Assembly: GCF_901472495.1 (NCBI RefSeq)
Contig: NZ_LR590469.1
Span: 248,001 to 312,000, forward strand
Source of the DNA: Yersinia enterocolitica subsp. enterocolitica
GTDB lineage: Bacteria > Pseudomonadota > Gammaproteobacteria > Enterobacterales > Enterobacteriaceae
Length of the DNA: 64,000 bases
Direction: 5' to 3'
In this document: in pieces, positions 52,870 to 62,267 of the stretch
Position numbering within the stretch: position 1 is the first letter of the stretch
Layout of the letters: every line of letters starts with the position of its first letter
Notes under the pieces: model-generated
The model's input: only the letters and a program-made list of their open reading frames with translations
The model's database searches: none
What the model was told of the DNA's origin: nothing
Program-made: the position numbers and the translations under genes

Positions 52870-54390
52870 ATGGCCGATATTAATACAGCACAACCTCGCG
52901 AGTGGTTGCTGGAAATGAGTAATATTAATAAATCATTTCCGGGCGTAAAGGCGTTAGATAACGTAAATCTTAAAGTGCGGCCAAATTCGATCCATGCGTT
53001 AATGGGAGAGAATGGTGCAGGTAAGTCAACGCTATTAAAATGTCTGTTTGGTATCTATAAAAAAGACTCCGGGAGTATTATCTTCCAGGGGCAAGAAATA
53101 GAATTTAAAAGTTCTAAAGAAGCATTAGAGCATGGTGTGTCGATGGTACATCAGGAGTTAAACCTGGTATTACAACGCACCGTAATGGATAACATGTGGC
53201 TGGGGCGTTACCCAACCAAAGGTTTCTTTGTCGATCAAGATAAAATGTACAAAGACACCAAAGCTATCTTCGATGAATTGGATATTGATATTGATCCACG
53301 CGATAAAGTTGCCACTTTATCGGTATCCCAAATGCAAATGATCGAGATTGCTAAAGCTTTTTCTTACAATGCAAAAATCGTTATTATGGATGAGCCAACT
53401 TCTTCATTAACAGAGAAAGAAGTTAATCATCTATTTACTATTATCCGCAAATTGAAAGAACGCGGCTGTGGAATTGTTTATATCTCTCACAAGATGGAAG
53501 AGATATTCCAGCTGTGTGATGAAATCACTATTTTGCGTGATGGTCAGTGGATTGCCACCCAGCCGCTGGAAGGGCTGACCATGGATCAAATAATCTCCAT
53601 GATGGTTGGGCGCTCACTGAGTCAGCGTTTTCCTGATCGCCTCAACAAGCCGGGTGAAGTCATTCTGGAAGTGAAGAATTTGACCTCACTACGTCAGCCT
53701 TCAATCCGTGATATCTCCTTTGATCTGCATAAAGGTGAGATTCTGGGGATTGCTGGATTGGTCGGAGCTAAGCGCACCGATATTGTTGAAACATTATTTG
53801 GTATCCGCGAAAAAGTAGCTGGTACGATTAAATTGCATGGTAAGAGTATTAATAACCACAGCGCCAATGAAGCCATTAATCACGGTTTTGCATTAGTAAC
53901 GGAAGAGCGCCGCTCAACCGGGATTTATGCTTATCTCGATGTAGGTTTTAATTCCCTGATTTCTAATATTCGTAACTATAAAAACAAATTTGGGCTGCTG
54001 GATAATACCCGCATGAAGAGCGATACCCAATGGGTTATCGATGCTATGCGAGTCAAAACGCCGGGTCATCGCACCAGTATTGGTTCTTTATCAGGTGGGA
54101 ATCAGCAGAAAGTCATTATTGGCCGCTGGCTATTAACTCAACCAGAAATATTAATGTTGGATGAACCGACTCGAGGAATTGATGTCGGTGCTAAGTTTGA
54201 AATCTATCAGTTAATGACTGAACTAGCGAAGAAAGACAAAGGAATTATTATTATTTCCTCTGAAATGCCTGAGCTATTAGGGATCACTGACAGAATTTTG
54301 GTAATGAGTAATGGTCAAGTTGCGGGAATTGTTGAAACCAAACAAACCACGCAAAATGAAATATTACGTCTTGCATCCTTGCATCTCTAA
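52870..54390 (+). CDS. mglA: galactose/methyl-galactoside ABC transporter ATPase MglA
   Basis: 506 residues, two ABC domains. First domain: Walker A GENGAGKST, Walker B IVIMDEPTSSLTEKE. Second: signature LSGGNQQK, Walker B LMLDEPTRGIDVG, but its Walker A is degenerate (GLVGAKRTD), normal for sugar importers. Drives MglC. Confidence 0.97.
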   Translation: MADINTAQPREWLLEMSNINKSFPGVKALDNVNLKVRPNSIHALMGENGAGKSTLLKCLFGIYKKDSGSIIFQGQEIEFKSSKEALEHGVSMVHQELNLVLQRTVMDNMWLGRYPTKGFFVDQDKMYKDTKAIFDELDIDIDPRDKVATLSVSQMQMIEIAKAFSYNAKIVIMDEPTSSLTEKEVNHLFTIIRKLKERGCGIVYISHKMEEIFQLCDEITILRDGQWIATQPLEGLTMDQIISMMVGRSLSQRFPDRLNKPGEVILEVKNLTSLRQPSIRDISFDLHKGEILGIAGLVGAKRTDIVETLFGIREKVAGTIKLHGKSINNHSANEAINHGFALVTEERRSTGIYAYLDVGFNSLISNIRNYKNKFGLLDNTRMKSDTQWVIDAMRVKTPGHRTSIGSLSGGNQQKVIIGRWLLTQPEILMLDEPTRGIDVGAKFEIYQLMTELAKKDKGIIIISSEMPELLGITDRILVMSNGQVAGIVETKQTTQNEILRLASLHL

Positions 54391-54410
54391 TCTAGTCGAA
54401 GGTTCTTATT

Positions 54411-55421
54411 ATGAATGCGTTAAATAAGAAAAGCATGCTCACTTACCTTAAAGAGAGCGGGATTTACGTCGTATTATTCGTACTACTGGCAATAATTATT
54501 GTCAAGGACCCGACATTTTTAAGCCTGATGAACTTAAGTAATATTCTGACCCAATCTTCGGTGCGTATTATTATCGCGCTCGGTGTTGCGGGGCTGATTG
54601 TGACTCAAGGTACCGACCTGTCAGCGGGTCGTCAGGTGGGGTTAGCGGCGGTGGTTGCGGCAACGATGCTGCAAGCCATGGATAACGTTAATAAAGTTTT
54701 CCCAGATTTGCAGACTGTACCTATCCCAATCGTTATTTTAACCGTGTGTTTGATTGGCGCGATTATCGGTTTGGTCAACGGTATTATCATTGCTTATCTG
54801 AATGTGACACCATTTATTACCACATTGGGCACCATGATTATTGTTTACGGGATTAACTCCCTGTATTACGACTTCGTGGGTGCTTCACCGATTGCTGGTT
54901 TTGATCCTGCATTCTCAACCTTTGCACAAGGGTTCTTGCGGTTTGGTGATTTCAAACTCTCTTACATTACCTTCTATGCATTGATTGCTATCGGTTTTGT
55001 TTGGGTGCTGTGGAACAAAACGCGCTTTGGTAAAAATATTTTCGCCATCGGCGGTAACCCAGAGGCTGCTAAAGTTTCTGGTGTCAATGTGCCACTAAAC
55101 TTAATCATGATTTATGCGCTGTCTGGTGTGTTCTACGCATTCGGCGGGATGTTAGAAGCCGGCCGTATCGGTAGTGCAACCAATAACCTGGGCTTTATGT
55201 ATGAGTTAGATGCGATCGCCGCTTGCGTAGTGGGCGGGGTATCCTTCAGTGGTGGTGTTGGTACTGTTATCGGTGTTGTTACCGGGGTTATCATCTTTAC
55301 CGTGATTAACTACGGGTTGACTTATATCGGTGTGAACCCCTACTGGCAGTACATTATTAAAGGTGCGATCATTATCTTTGCGGTAGCTCTGGATTCACTG
55401 AAATACGCCAAGAAAAAATAA
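54411..55421 (+). CDS. mglC: galactose/methyl-galactoside ABC permease MglC
   Basis: 336 residues with about eight to ten membrane segments, BPD_transp_2 family. GTDLSAGRQVGLAAVVAATMLQ and ELDAIAACVVGGVSFSGGVGTV are signature regions. Last gene of mglBAC, 20 bases after mglA and followed by a terminator. Confidence 0.97.
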   Translation: MNALNKKSMLTYLKESGIYVVLFVLLAIIIVKDPTFLSLMNLSNILTQSSVRIIIALGVAGLIVTQGTDLSAGRQVGLAAVVAATMLQAMDNVNKVFPDLQTVPIPIVILTVCLIGAIIGLVNGIIIAYLNVTPFITTLGTMIIVYGINSLYYDFVGASPIAGFDPAFSTFAQGFLRFGDFKLSYITFYALIAIGFVWVLWNKTRFGKNIFAIGGNPEAAKVSGVNVPLNLIMIYALSGVFYAFGGMLEAGRIGSATNNLGFMYELDAIAACVVGGVSFSGGVGTVIGVVTGVIIFTVINYGLTYIGVNPYWQYIIKGAIIIFAVALDSLKYAKKK

Positions 55422-55440
55422 TCAGCCATTAGCAAGACAA

Positions 55441-55475
55441 GAAAGCCAGCCAGAGTCAAACTCGGCTGGCTTTTC
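55441..55475 (+). terminator. intrinsic terminator after mglC
   Basis: AAAGCCAGCC (55442-55451) pairs with GGCTGGCTTT (55464-55473); inner GAGT/ACTC extends the stem. Ends in TTTTC. Confidence 0.92.
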
Positions 55476-55531
55476 TAACTGTCATATTCTTCGTCAAAAT
55501 TGTCGAAAGACATCATCATATCCAGCACAGC

Positions 55532-56386
55532 TCAATGGGCCGGATTACGCAGATAAATAATCCAATAGGTCAGCCCTACTAATAATCCTCCACCAATAAT
55601 ATTACCGATCGTCACCGGAATAAGATTATCGATAATAAAATTGGACATGGTGAGGGAAGGGAATTGGTCTGGCCCTGAATTAATCGAATGCCAGAATTCA
55701 GGTGATGCAAAATCACGGATCACAATAGCTAATGGGATCAAAAACATATTGGCAATGCTGTGCTCAAATCCACTGGCAACAAACATACCAATAGGGAGTA
55801 GCATCACCACGATTTTGTCTGTCAAAGTATGGCCTGAATAACTCATCCATACCGCCAGGCAGACCATCAAGTTAGCCAGTATTCCCAAACACACCGCTTC
55901 TATAAAGGTATGGTGTAATTTATGGTCGGCTGTTTGCAGCACATTTAGTCCCCATAAATCATTCGCCGCAGTATGTTGACCGGCATACCAAATCAGAGCA
56001 ACAAAAAACAATGCACCAATCAGATTACCGAAATAGACATTGATCCAATTAGTCATTAATTGTCGCCAACTGATCTTGCCACTGGCTTTGGCTACCACAA
56101 TTAATACCGTGGAGGTGAACAAATCAGCACCACAGATAATCACCAGAATCAGGCCAAGGGAGAAACATAAACCGCCGACTAATTTTGCCAGCCCGTATGC
56201 TACACCTGCAGTACCGGTGGTTGCTGTTATGTAGAAGACAAAAGCAATGGAGATAAACACACCAGCGGTCATCGCTAAATAAAAAGTTGTTGCTGGATTT
56301 TTAGTGGCTTTATATATACCAACTTGCTCTGCAAGCTTTGCCATATCAACTGGAAGTCGCAGATCAAAGGGATTTTCAATACTCAT
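55532..56386 (-). CDS. focB: formate/nitrite transporter family channel (FocA/FocB-like)
   Basis: 284 residues, six membrane segments. The FNT features are FYLAMTAGVFISIAFVFYIT, CGADLFTSTVLIV, YFGNLIGALFF, LGILANLMVCLAVW and FVASGFEHSIANMFLIP, with the channel histidine in the last. Close to E. coli FocA, but no pflB follows; the position next to fhlA and the hydrogenlyase genes recalls E. coli focB beside hyfR. It should move formate across the inner membrane. AAGGAGTTATCA precedes the ATG. Confidence 0.88.
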   Translation of the reverse strand: MSIENPFDLRLPVDMAKLAEQVGIYKATKNPATTFYLAMTAGVFISIAFVFYITATTGTAGVAYGLAKLVGGLCFSLGLILVIICGADLFTSTVLIVVAKASGKISWRQLMTNWINVYFGNLIGALFFVALIWYAGQHTAANDLWGLNVLQTADHKLHHTFIEAVCLGILANLMVCLAVWMSYSGHTLTDKIVVMLLPIGMFVASGFEHSIANMFLIPLAIVIRDFASPEFWHSINSGPDQFPSLTMSNFIIDNLIPVTIGNIIGGGLLVGLTYWIIYLRNPAH

Positions 56387-56728
56387 TGATAACTCCTTGT
56401 TGCTTATTTTCTTGTTAAGAGAAGGGTAAGGAAGAATTAGATATTTATTTTAATAACAGGGATTTTATGCATTTTTCATACCATGAAGTTGACGGCATCT
56501 TTACAATGTGCTGGTGGGGTGAGGAACGAGATCAGGTATTTTATGCGAGGTTTTCAGTGAATATATAACCATTTCGCTATGCATTCATTTATACATCGAT
56601 ATGCTTATAGTAAATATCAAATAAAAAGTGTAGTAGTATATAACTATATGTTTTAATGCTCTTTTTTATGTAAATGAGACGTGATTTCAATAATAAGTCT
56701 TTACAGGTGAATATGCTAAAATAGTTTG

Positions 56729-56742
56729 TTAATCCAGATCAA
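56729..56742. promoter_or_regulatory. candidate FNR box between focB and fhlA
   Basis: TTAAT-CCAG-ATCAA differs by one base from the FNR consensus TTGAT-N4-ATCAA. It lies about 90 bases before fhlA and 340 before focB. The remainder of the gap 56387-56830 is AT-rich with no gene. Anaerobic control would fit both genes. Confidence 0.5.
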
Positions 56743-56830
56743 GCTTATCGCGGGTTAATATATATTTGTTCATTTCAATACCTTAAAGTAGTTATCATCC
56801 ATTTTTTGGGCTTAATTACTTTGGGTATAT

Positions 56831-58990
56831 ATGGATAGCGCAAAAAAACTACTCCGCCCCACATTGGCTCAAGTCTGGCAAGACACATTGTTCACGGTCT
56901 CGAAAAAGTTATTATTGCTGCGGGATATAACCGATTTAGTTAACGAACTCAGAAAACTCTCTTTTTCTGTCGTTCGTTTCCAGCGGGTCAATTTATTACT
57001 GCTTAACCCCCTGTATAACCAAATGACGCTCTATACCCACGATGATGTGTCTGACACTGTTGTGGCGTCGCAAAATGTTTTATTTGCCGAAGGCCCCGGT
57101 GGGCTGGCATGGCAGCAACAGACCCCTTTGCAAACTGACCATCTCCGTATGCAAAGGGAGTTTTCTGCTGTGGGTGATTTAGCACCGTATCAGGAATTAC
57201 ATGCTGGCTGCCATTTCCCTTTGGGCCATGATAACCATTGGTCAGGCTGTGTTGAGTTTATTAAAACCGATAATAGCCAGTTTGATGAGCAAGCTATTAC
57301 CTTTCTGGGCTTATTGGCAGACGTAGTGGCCATCGCGGTCGACAATATTACTGAGATAAACTGGGCATTCTCCGAGCGCGAACGGTTGCGCTTTGAACGG
57401 GATCATTTCCGTATATTAGTGGATGTCACCAATACGGTTATTTCTAAACTGGAGTTGGATGTTTTAGCGGCGGAGGTCTCAAAAGAGATACACCGCTTTT
57501 TCAATATTGATTACATCAGTTTGGCAATATGCGGTACGCACAATGACAAAAATAAACTGAATGTTTTTTCTACTCGCTATCAGTCTGGTCAAGCGGTACA
57601 GCATCAACAAGCCTGGGTAGATATGACGGGCACATTAGCTGGGCAGGTTTTACACAGCCGGGAATTATTGCTCGTCAATCTGGCTGATATTGCTCTTTTG
57701 GCTCCGGATGATAAACAACTGGCAAGTATGCTGGATGCTGGCTTACAAGCAGTTTGCCTATTGCCACTATTTTTCGGTCATAAGATGCTGGGCGTATTGA
57801 AACTGGCACAATGTCAGAGTGATATTTTCACTGACAGTAACCTTAAACTGCTACGACAAATAGCTGCGCGAATTGCTATTGCAGTCGATAATGCCTTGGC
57901 TTACAACGAAATTACCCGCTTGAAAGATTCATTGGTCAACGAAAATCTCTATTTGACTGACCAGATTATTCATAATGAAGAGTTTGGTGAGATAGTGGGT
58001 CACAGCGCCGCTATTCAAGCGGTGCTGGAACAGGTTGAAATGGTGGCATCCAGTGACTGTACAGTATTGATTCTGGGGGAAACTGGCACCGGTAAAGAGT
58101 TAATTGCCCGTGCCATCCATAATTTAAGTACCCGTAAGAATAAACGTATGGTGAAAATGAACTGTGCGGCCATTCCCTCCGGTTTGATGGAGAGTGATCT
58201 GTTTGGTCATGAGAAGGGGGCTTATACTGGTGCCGCCTCACAGCGTATTGGTCGTTTTGAAATGGCGGATGGCGGTACGTTATTTCTCGATGAAGTTGGG
58301 GATATCCCTCTTGAATTGCAACCTAAGCTCCTGCGGGTTCTACAAGAGCGAGAAATAGAGCGGCTGGGGGGCAGTAAAATTATCCCAGTTGATGTTAGGT
58401 TGATTGCCGCGACTAACCGAGATTTAAAACTGATGATGGTAAATCGGGAATATCGCAGTGATCTCTATTATCGGCTTAATGTTTTTCCAATTGTGATCCC
58501 ACCGTTGCGTGAACGTCCTGAAGATATCCCTTTGTTAGTGAAATTTTTCACTCAGAAAATAGCCAAACGCATGAACCGCACTATTGATACCATTCCGGGT
58601 GATACATTGCGTTTACTCAGCCGCCTACCTTGGCCGGGTAATATTCGCGAACTGGAAAATGTTATTGAGCGGGCGGTGATCCTCAGCCGTGGCACCACGC
58701 TAAATTTACAGTTACAAGAATTGGAATATCATTTATCGCCATTAGAAGTGGCGAAACCTGTATTGGAGCGAGTGGTTCACAAACCATTATTACCTGAGAG
58801 TGAAGAGCCAGAGTTTTCAGAATCTGAACGTGCGCGAATTATTCGGGTATTACGAGAAACCAATGGTGTAGTCGCCGGACCGAAAGGAGCCGCAATTAAG
58901 TTAGGGTTGAAACGCACTACTCTGTTATCCCGCATGCAGCGGTTAGGAATATCAGTAAAAAGTATCGAAGACGAAGATGGAATAGAGTAA
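56831..58990 (+). CDS. fhlA: formate hydrogenlyase transcriptional activator FhlA
   Basis: 719 residues. Two GAF-type sensory domains (about 20-185 and 195-360), AAA+ sigma-54 activator domain (about 395-625) with Walker A GETGTGKE, the sigma-54 loop reading GAYTGA instead of GAFTGA, Walker B GTLFLDEVGD and the arginine-finger region, then a Fis-type helix-turn-helix (GAAIKLGLKRTTLLSRMQRLG). E. coli FhlA (692 residues) senses formate and activates fdhF, hyc and hyp. HyfR is the alternative, given focB next door. Confidence 0.9.
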   Translation: MDSAKKLLRPTLAQVWQDTLFTVSKKLLLLRDITDLVNELRKLSFSVVRFQRVNLLLLNPLYNQMTLYTHDDVSDTVVASQNVLFAEGPGGLAWQQQTPLQTDHLRMQREFSAVGDLAPYQELHAGCHFPLGHDNHWSGCVEFIKTDNSQFDEQAITFLGLLADVVAIAVDNITEINWAFSERERLRFERDHFRILVDVTNTVISKLELDVLAAEVSKEIHRFFNIDYISLAICGTHNDKNKLNVFSTRYQSGQAVQHQQAWVDMTGTLAGQVLHSRELLLVNLADIALLAPDDKQLASMLDAGLQAVCLLPLFFGHKMLGVLKLAQCQSDIFTDSNLKLLRQIAARIAIAVDNALAYNEITRLKDSLVNENLYLTDQIIHNEEFGEIVGHSAAIQAVLEQVEMVASSDCTVLILGETGTGKELIARAIHNLSTRKNKRMVKMNCAAIPSGLMESDLFGHEKGAYTGAASQRIGRFEMADGGTLFLDEVGDIPLELQPKLLRVLQEREIERLGGSKIIPVDVRLIAATNRDLKLMMVNREYRSDLYYRLNVFPIVIPPLRERPEDIPLLVKFFTQKIAKRMNRTIDTIPGDTLRLLSRLPWPGNIRELENVIERAVILSRGTTLNLQLQELEYHLSPLEVAKPVLERVVHKPLLPESEEPEFSESERARIIRVLRETNGVVAGPKGAAIKLGLKRTTLLSRMQRLGISVKSIEDEDGIE

Positions 58991-59238
58991 CTCATATAAT
59001 CTTTTTCTTTGTTCTGATTTATATTCTATTTGCGTAAGCAGCAGAGTTGAACCAAGGGGAAACACGCCGTTGGGGTCGTCAGCGGCGTAAGCCGCCGAAG
59101 TGCCCCTAGGCGTGGTCAACCATTGGCCCACTGCACTTTATTCGATTCGCAGAACAGTAGCTGTCAATCGAGTAAGTACATGACGGTGGCGAGCACTGCG
59201 TAAACCCAGAATGGCAAAGCGCAGTAGCCGTTAACAGA
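58991..59238. other. structured intergenic region between converging fhlA and fdhF
   Basis: 248 bases without a gene. GCGGC (59081-59085) and GCCGC (59090-59094) form a tight hairpin. Around it AGGGG (59054-59058) can pair with CCCCT (59102-59106) and CACGCC (59062-59067) with GGCGTG (59108-59113), an interleaved arrangement. GC content is higher than the flanks. Could be a mobile repeat or an RNA structure. Confidence 0.45.
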
Positions 59239-61386
59239 TCAAATCACTTCGGCTTCCCTACGTAACCGCGCCTTCAACTGGCTATACTCTTGCTGCACGT
59301 AATTTTCCGCCCAAGTTTGATCGGCAATGGCCTCCAATTTCACCGCACAATACTTATATTCTGGCGTCTTGGAAATAGGGTCCAGATGGTCCAGTGTCAG
59401 CTCATTACACGCGCCGATCCACCACTGATAAGTCATATATACCGCGCCGACATTGATGCGTTCACTGACTGACACCCGAGTAATAACCTTACCGCGCCGC
59501 GAGGCAACCCACACCAATTGTTGGTCCTGCAAGCGCATTTTATCTGCATCCTGCGGGCTGATTTGCACGTAACCCGGTTCATCGGCAAGTGTTTGTAATG
59601 CTGAACAGTTGCCGGTCATGGAGCGGCAGGAATAGTGGCCGACTTCACGCACGGTACACAGCACCAGCGGGTATTCTTCATCCACCTGTTCCATTGGCGC
59701 ACGCCATTCGCTGGCAAACAACAACCCTTTGCCGCCGGGGCGGTCAAACTTATTACCCGCATATAACCACGGTGTGCCGGGGCTGTCTTCAGTAGTACAA
59801 GGCCAGGGAACATAGCCCAAACCGGCCATTTTTTCGTAAGTTGCGCCGTAATACAGCGGACATAGCTCGCGTAGTTCGTCCCAAATCTCTTTAGTATTGT
59901 TGTATTTCATCGGATAGCCGAGGGCTGTCGCCATTAGGCTGATAATTTCCCAATCCGGTTTGACGTCACCTTGGGGTTCTACTGCTTTCTCAAACCGTTG
60001 GAAACCCCGGTCGGCGGCAGAATAAACGCCTTCATGTTCGCCCCACGACGTTGCTGGGAAAATAACGTCGGCTTCGGCAGCGGTTTTGGTCATAAAGATG
60101 TCTTGTACAATCAGCAATTCCAATTCGCTGAATGCTTCGCGCATCATCGAAAGGTCCGGTTCGGTTTGCAACGGATCCTCGCCCATCACGTAGTTGGCTT
60201 TGATTTTGCCTTCTTTGACCTTGTGCGGAACGTCGGTCAGCGAGTAACCAATTTTGCCAGAGAGAGAAGGAACCCCCCAGGCTTTGGCAAACTTCTCCAG
60301 TGTCGCGGGGTCAGTCACGGCTTGATAACCGGGGTACATATTGGGCAATGCGCCCATGTCGCAGGCACCTTGCACATTATTTTGCCCACGCACCGGGCCA
60401 ACACCAACATTTGGCCGGCCTAAATTGCCCGTCAGTAATGCCAATCCAGATAATCCCTTAACCACATCCACGCCCTGGCCCCACTGGGTAACACCCATGC
60501 CCCACAAAATGGTGGCAGAAGGTGCGGCAGCATAGATGCGCATCGCTTCACGAATGGTGTGTGCTGGCAGGCCGGTGATACTTTCGACATACTCCGGCGT
60601 GTATTTGGCAACAATTGCGCGATACTCGTCAAAACCTTCGGTATAACGCGAAACATAGTCTTTATCGTAGAGTTCTTCAGTAATAAGCACGTTGGCGAAT
60701 GCATTCACCAGCGCCATATTGGAGCCATTTTTCAATGGTAGCCACAGATCGGCAATACGCGCAGTTTCGATATGGCGTGGATCGCAAACAATAACTTTAG
60801 CGCCTTTCTCTTTGGCTTTGAGAATGCGGCGGGCCACGATTGGGTGTGAATCAGCCGCGTTATAGCCAAACACCAAAATACACTTGGTATCTTCAATTTC
60901 GCAGATGGAATTACTCATCGCGCCGTTGCCCACAGTCACCTGCAAACCCGCGACTGACGGGCCGTGACACACGCGAGCACAGCAGTCAATGTTGTTACTG
61001 CCAGTGACTGCGCGGGCAAATTTTTGCATCACATAGTTGGTTTCATTGCCCGGCCCACGGGACGAACCGGTATGCATAATGGCTTCCGGGCCATATTTCT
61101 CTTTGATTGCCCGCAATTTACTGCTGGCGAACTCAATAGCTTCGTCCCAGGAAACCGCTTCCAGCTTGCCACCTTTTTGACGACGGATCATCGGCTGTTT
61201 TAAGCGTGGCGTCAGCAGCTTGGTATCATTGAGAAAATCCCAGCCATAATAGCCTTTCAGACAAAGCTCACCCTGATTGGTGACGCCATTTGCCCCTTCA
61301 GCGCCAACAACTTTGCCGTTTTCGACCAGTAAATTGATTTTGCAGCCGGAGCCGCAGTAAGGACATACCGTTAATGCTTTATACAT
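59239..61386 (-). CDS. fdhF: formate dehydrogenase-H FdhF, cysteine form
   Basis: 715 residues, the length of E. coli FdhF. N-terminal 4Fe-4S motif CPYCGSGCK ... GELCLKG; the bis-MGD regions follow throughout. At position 140, where E. coli uses selenocysteine (CCARVUHGPS), the sequence is CCARVCHGPS with a TGT codon (60967-60969), so no selenocysteine machinery is needed. It oxidises formate to carbon dioxide in formate hydrogenlyase, in the cytoplasm. 28 bases after hydN in the same transcript. The frame is otherwise intact. Confidence 0.95.
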   Translation of the reverse strand: MYKALTVCPYCGSGCKINLLVENGKVVGAEGANGVTNQGELCLKGYYGWDFLNDTKLLTPRLKQPMIRRQKGGKLEAVSWDEAIEFASSKLRAIKEKYGPEAIMHTGSSRGPGNETNYVMQKFARAVTGSNNIDCCARVCHGPSVAGLQVTVGNGAMSNSICEIEDTKCILVFGYNAADSHPIVARRILKAKEKGAKVIVCDPRHIETARIADLWLPLKNGSNMALVNAFANVLITEELYDKDYVSRYTEGFDEYRAIVAKYTPEYVESITGLPAHTIREAMRIYAAAPSATILWGMGVTQWGQGVDVVKGLSGLALLTGNLGRPNVGVGPVRGQNNVQGACDMGALPNMYPGYQAVTDPATLEKFAKAWGVPSLSGKIGYSLTDVPHKVKEGKIKANYVMGEDPLQTEPDLSMMREAFSELELLIVQDIFMTKTAAEADVIFPATSWGEHEGVYSAADRGFQRFEKAVEPQGDVKPDWEIISLMATALGYPMKYNNTKEIWDELRELCPLYYGATYEKMAGLGYVPWPCTTEDSPGTPWLYAGNKFDRPGGKGLLFASEWRAPMEQVDEEYPLVLCTVREVGHYSCRSMTGNCSALQTLADEPGYVQISPQDADKMRLQDQQLVWVASRRGKVITRVSVSERINVGAVYMTYQWWIGACNELTLDHLDPISKTPEYKYCAVKLEAIADQTWAENYVQQEYSQLKARLRREAEVI

Positions 61387-61414
61387 TTTTAATCCCCTTG
61401 GCCTTTTAGGCTGA

Positions 61415-61957
61415 CTAAAAGTTCATCTCGTTGGCTTCGTCCAGTGCGGCGCGCAGCTGTTTCTTGCGTAGCATGGCTTGCATGGTGTCACGACCAATCA
61501 GGTGCAGTGCCTGAGTGGGGCAAACCGAGATGCAGGCAGGCCCAGCGGCACGCCCTTCACATAAATCACACTTTTGCGCTTCAGCTTTCAGGCAAAAGCC
61601 CTGCGAGAGGCCGTTGAACATCACTTCAACCTGTTTGGTCACCACGTTCATGGCACCGTAGGGGCAGGCAACGACGCAGGTTTTGCAGCCAATGCATTTT
61701 TCCTGCAACACCTGAATGCTGTCTGCCGCCCGCACAATCGCGCCGTTCGGGCAAACATTGGCACAAGGCGCATCCTCACAGTGGCGGCACAGAATGGTGG
61801 TACTGACATTCATTCCTTTGACCACTTTCAACCGCGGGGCGAAATTGGCTTTAGTCAGGGTGTCCAGTTTGCCGCCATTGTGTGCCAGCACGCAGGCAAC
61901 CTCACAGGTACGGCAGCCAATACACTTTTTTGGATCGGCGATGATGAACCGGTTCAT
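61415..61957 (-). CDS. hydN: HydN-type 4Fe-4S ferredoxin electron carrier
   Basis: 180 residues from ATG 61957, preceded by GGAGGAGAG. Four cysteine clusters: CIGCRTCEVAC, CRHCEDAPCANVCP, CIGCKTCVVACP and CDLCEGRAAGPACISVCP, enough for four 4Fe-4S centres. It passes electrons from FdhF toward the hydrogenase. Placed directly upstream of fdhF as in E. coli hydN arrangements. Confidence 0.93.
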   Translation of the reverse strand: MNRFIIADPKKCIGCRTCEVACVLAHNGGKLDTLTKANFAPRLKVVKGMNVSTTILCRHCEDAPCANVCPNGAIVRAADSIQVLQEKCIGCKTCVVACPYGAMNVVTKQVEVMFNGLSQGFCLKAEAQKCDLCEGRAAGPACISVCPTQALHLIGRDTMQAMLRKKQLRAALDEANEMNF

Positions 61958-61984
61958 TGTTTTCTCTCCTCCCCCTTCATCTTT

Positions 61985-62050
61985 CAAGTTGCAGGTGTGT
62001 TGGCTGCACTCGCTTGCCGCCTTCCTACACCTTGAAATCTATTGGGATAA
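61985..62050. repeat. internally deleted ERIC-type remnant
   Basis: CAAGTTGCAGGTGTGTTGGCTGC is the inverted right end of a Yersinia ERIC and TTGCCGCCTTCCT the inverted left part; the central palindrome is missing. It lies in the hydN leader. Confidence 0.5.
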
Positions 62051-62110
62051 ATTGATAGATCTGGCAGATTCACGTTTAGAACAGCTAATCTGGCTCATTG
62101 CCCTACATAC

Positions 62111-62126
62111 TGCATGGTTTATGCCA
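62111..62126 (-). promoter_or_regulatory. sigma-54 promoter of hydN-fdhF
   Basis: On the minus strand TGGCAT, five bases, ATGCA: the invariant GG and GC are correctly spaced. Transcription would start near 62100, about 140 bases before hydN. FhlA, a sigma-54 activator, is encoded 4 kb away. Confidence 0.75.
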
Positions 62127-62224
62127 ACTTGAAATGGTGGCGTAAAAGTGGATGAATATGATTGTTTTATAAAGGATTAGTGGATATTGATGCGGGAGGG
62201 AGTATTAACAGGAAACTGTCGGCA

Positions 62225-62258
62225 GGCATGACGTCGGCAAAATTGACGACGGCATGCC
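62225..62258. promoter_or_regulatory. inverted repeat upstream of the hydN promoter, candidate FhlA site
   Basis: GGCATGACGTCG and CGACGGCATGCC form an imperfect dyad around GCAAAATTGA, about 100-130 bp upstream of the sigma-54 promoter, the distance expected for an activator site. TGTCG-type half-sites surround it. A second dyad, CATTT-AGCTAT-AAATG (62261-62276), overlaps the hycI end. Either could bind FhlA, or the first could be a hairpin ending the hyc transcript, though no T-run follows. Confidence 0.45.
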
Positions 62259-62267
62259 GTCATTTAG

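Noticed and set aside
59971..60423. 150-codon frame antisense to fdhF
   Set aside because: Lies entirely opposite a conserved enzyme gene and has no homologous character.
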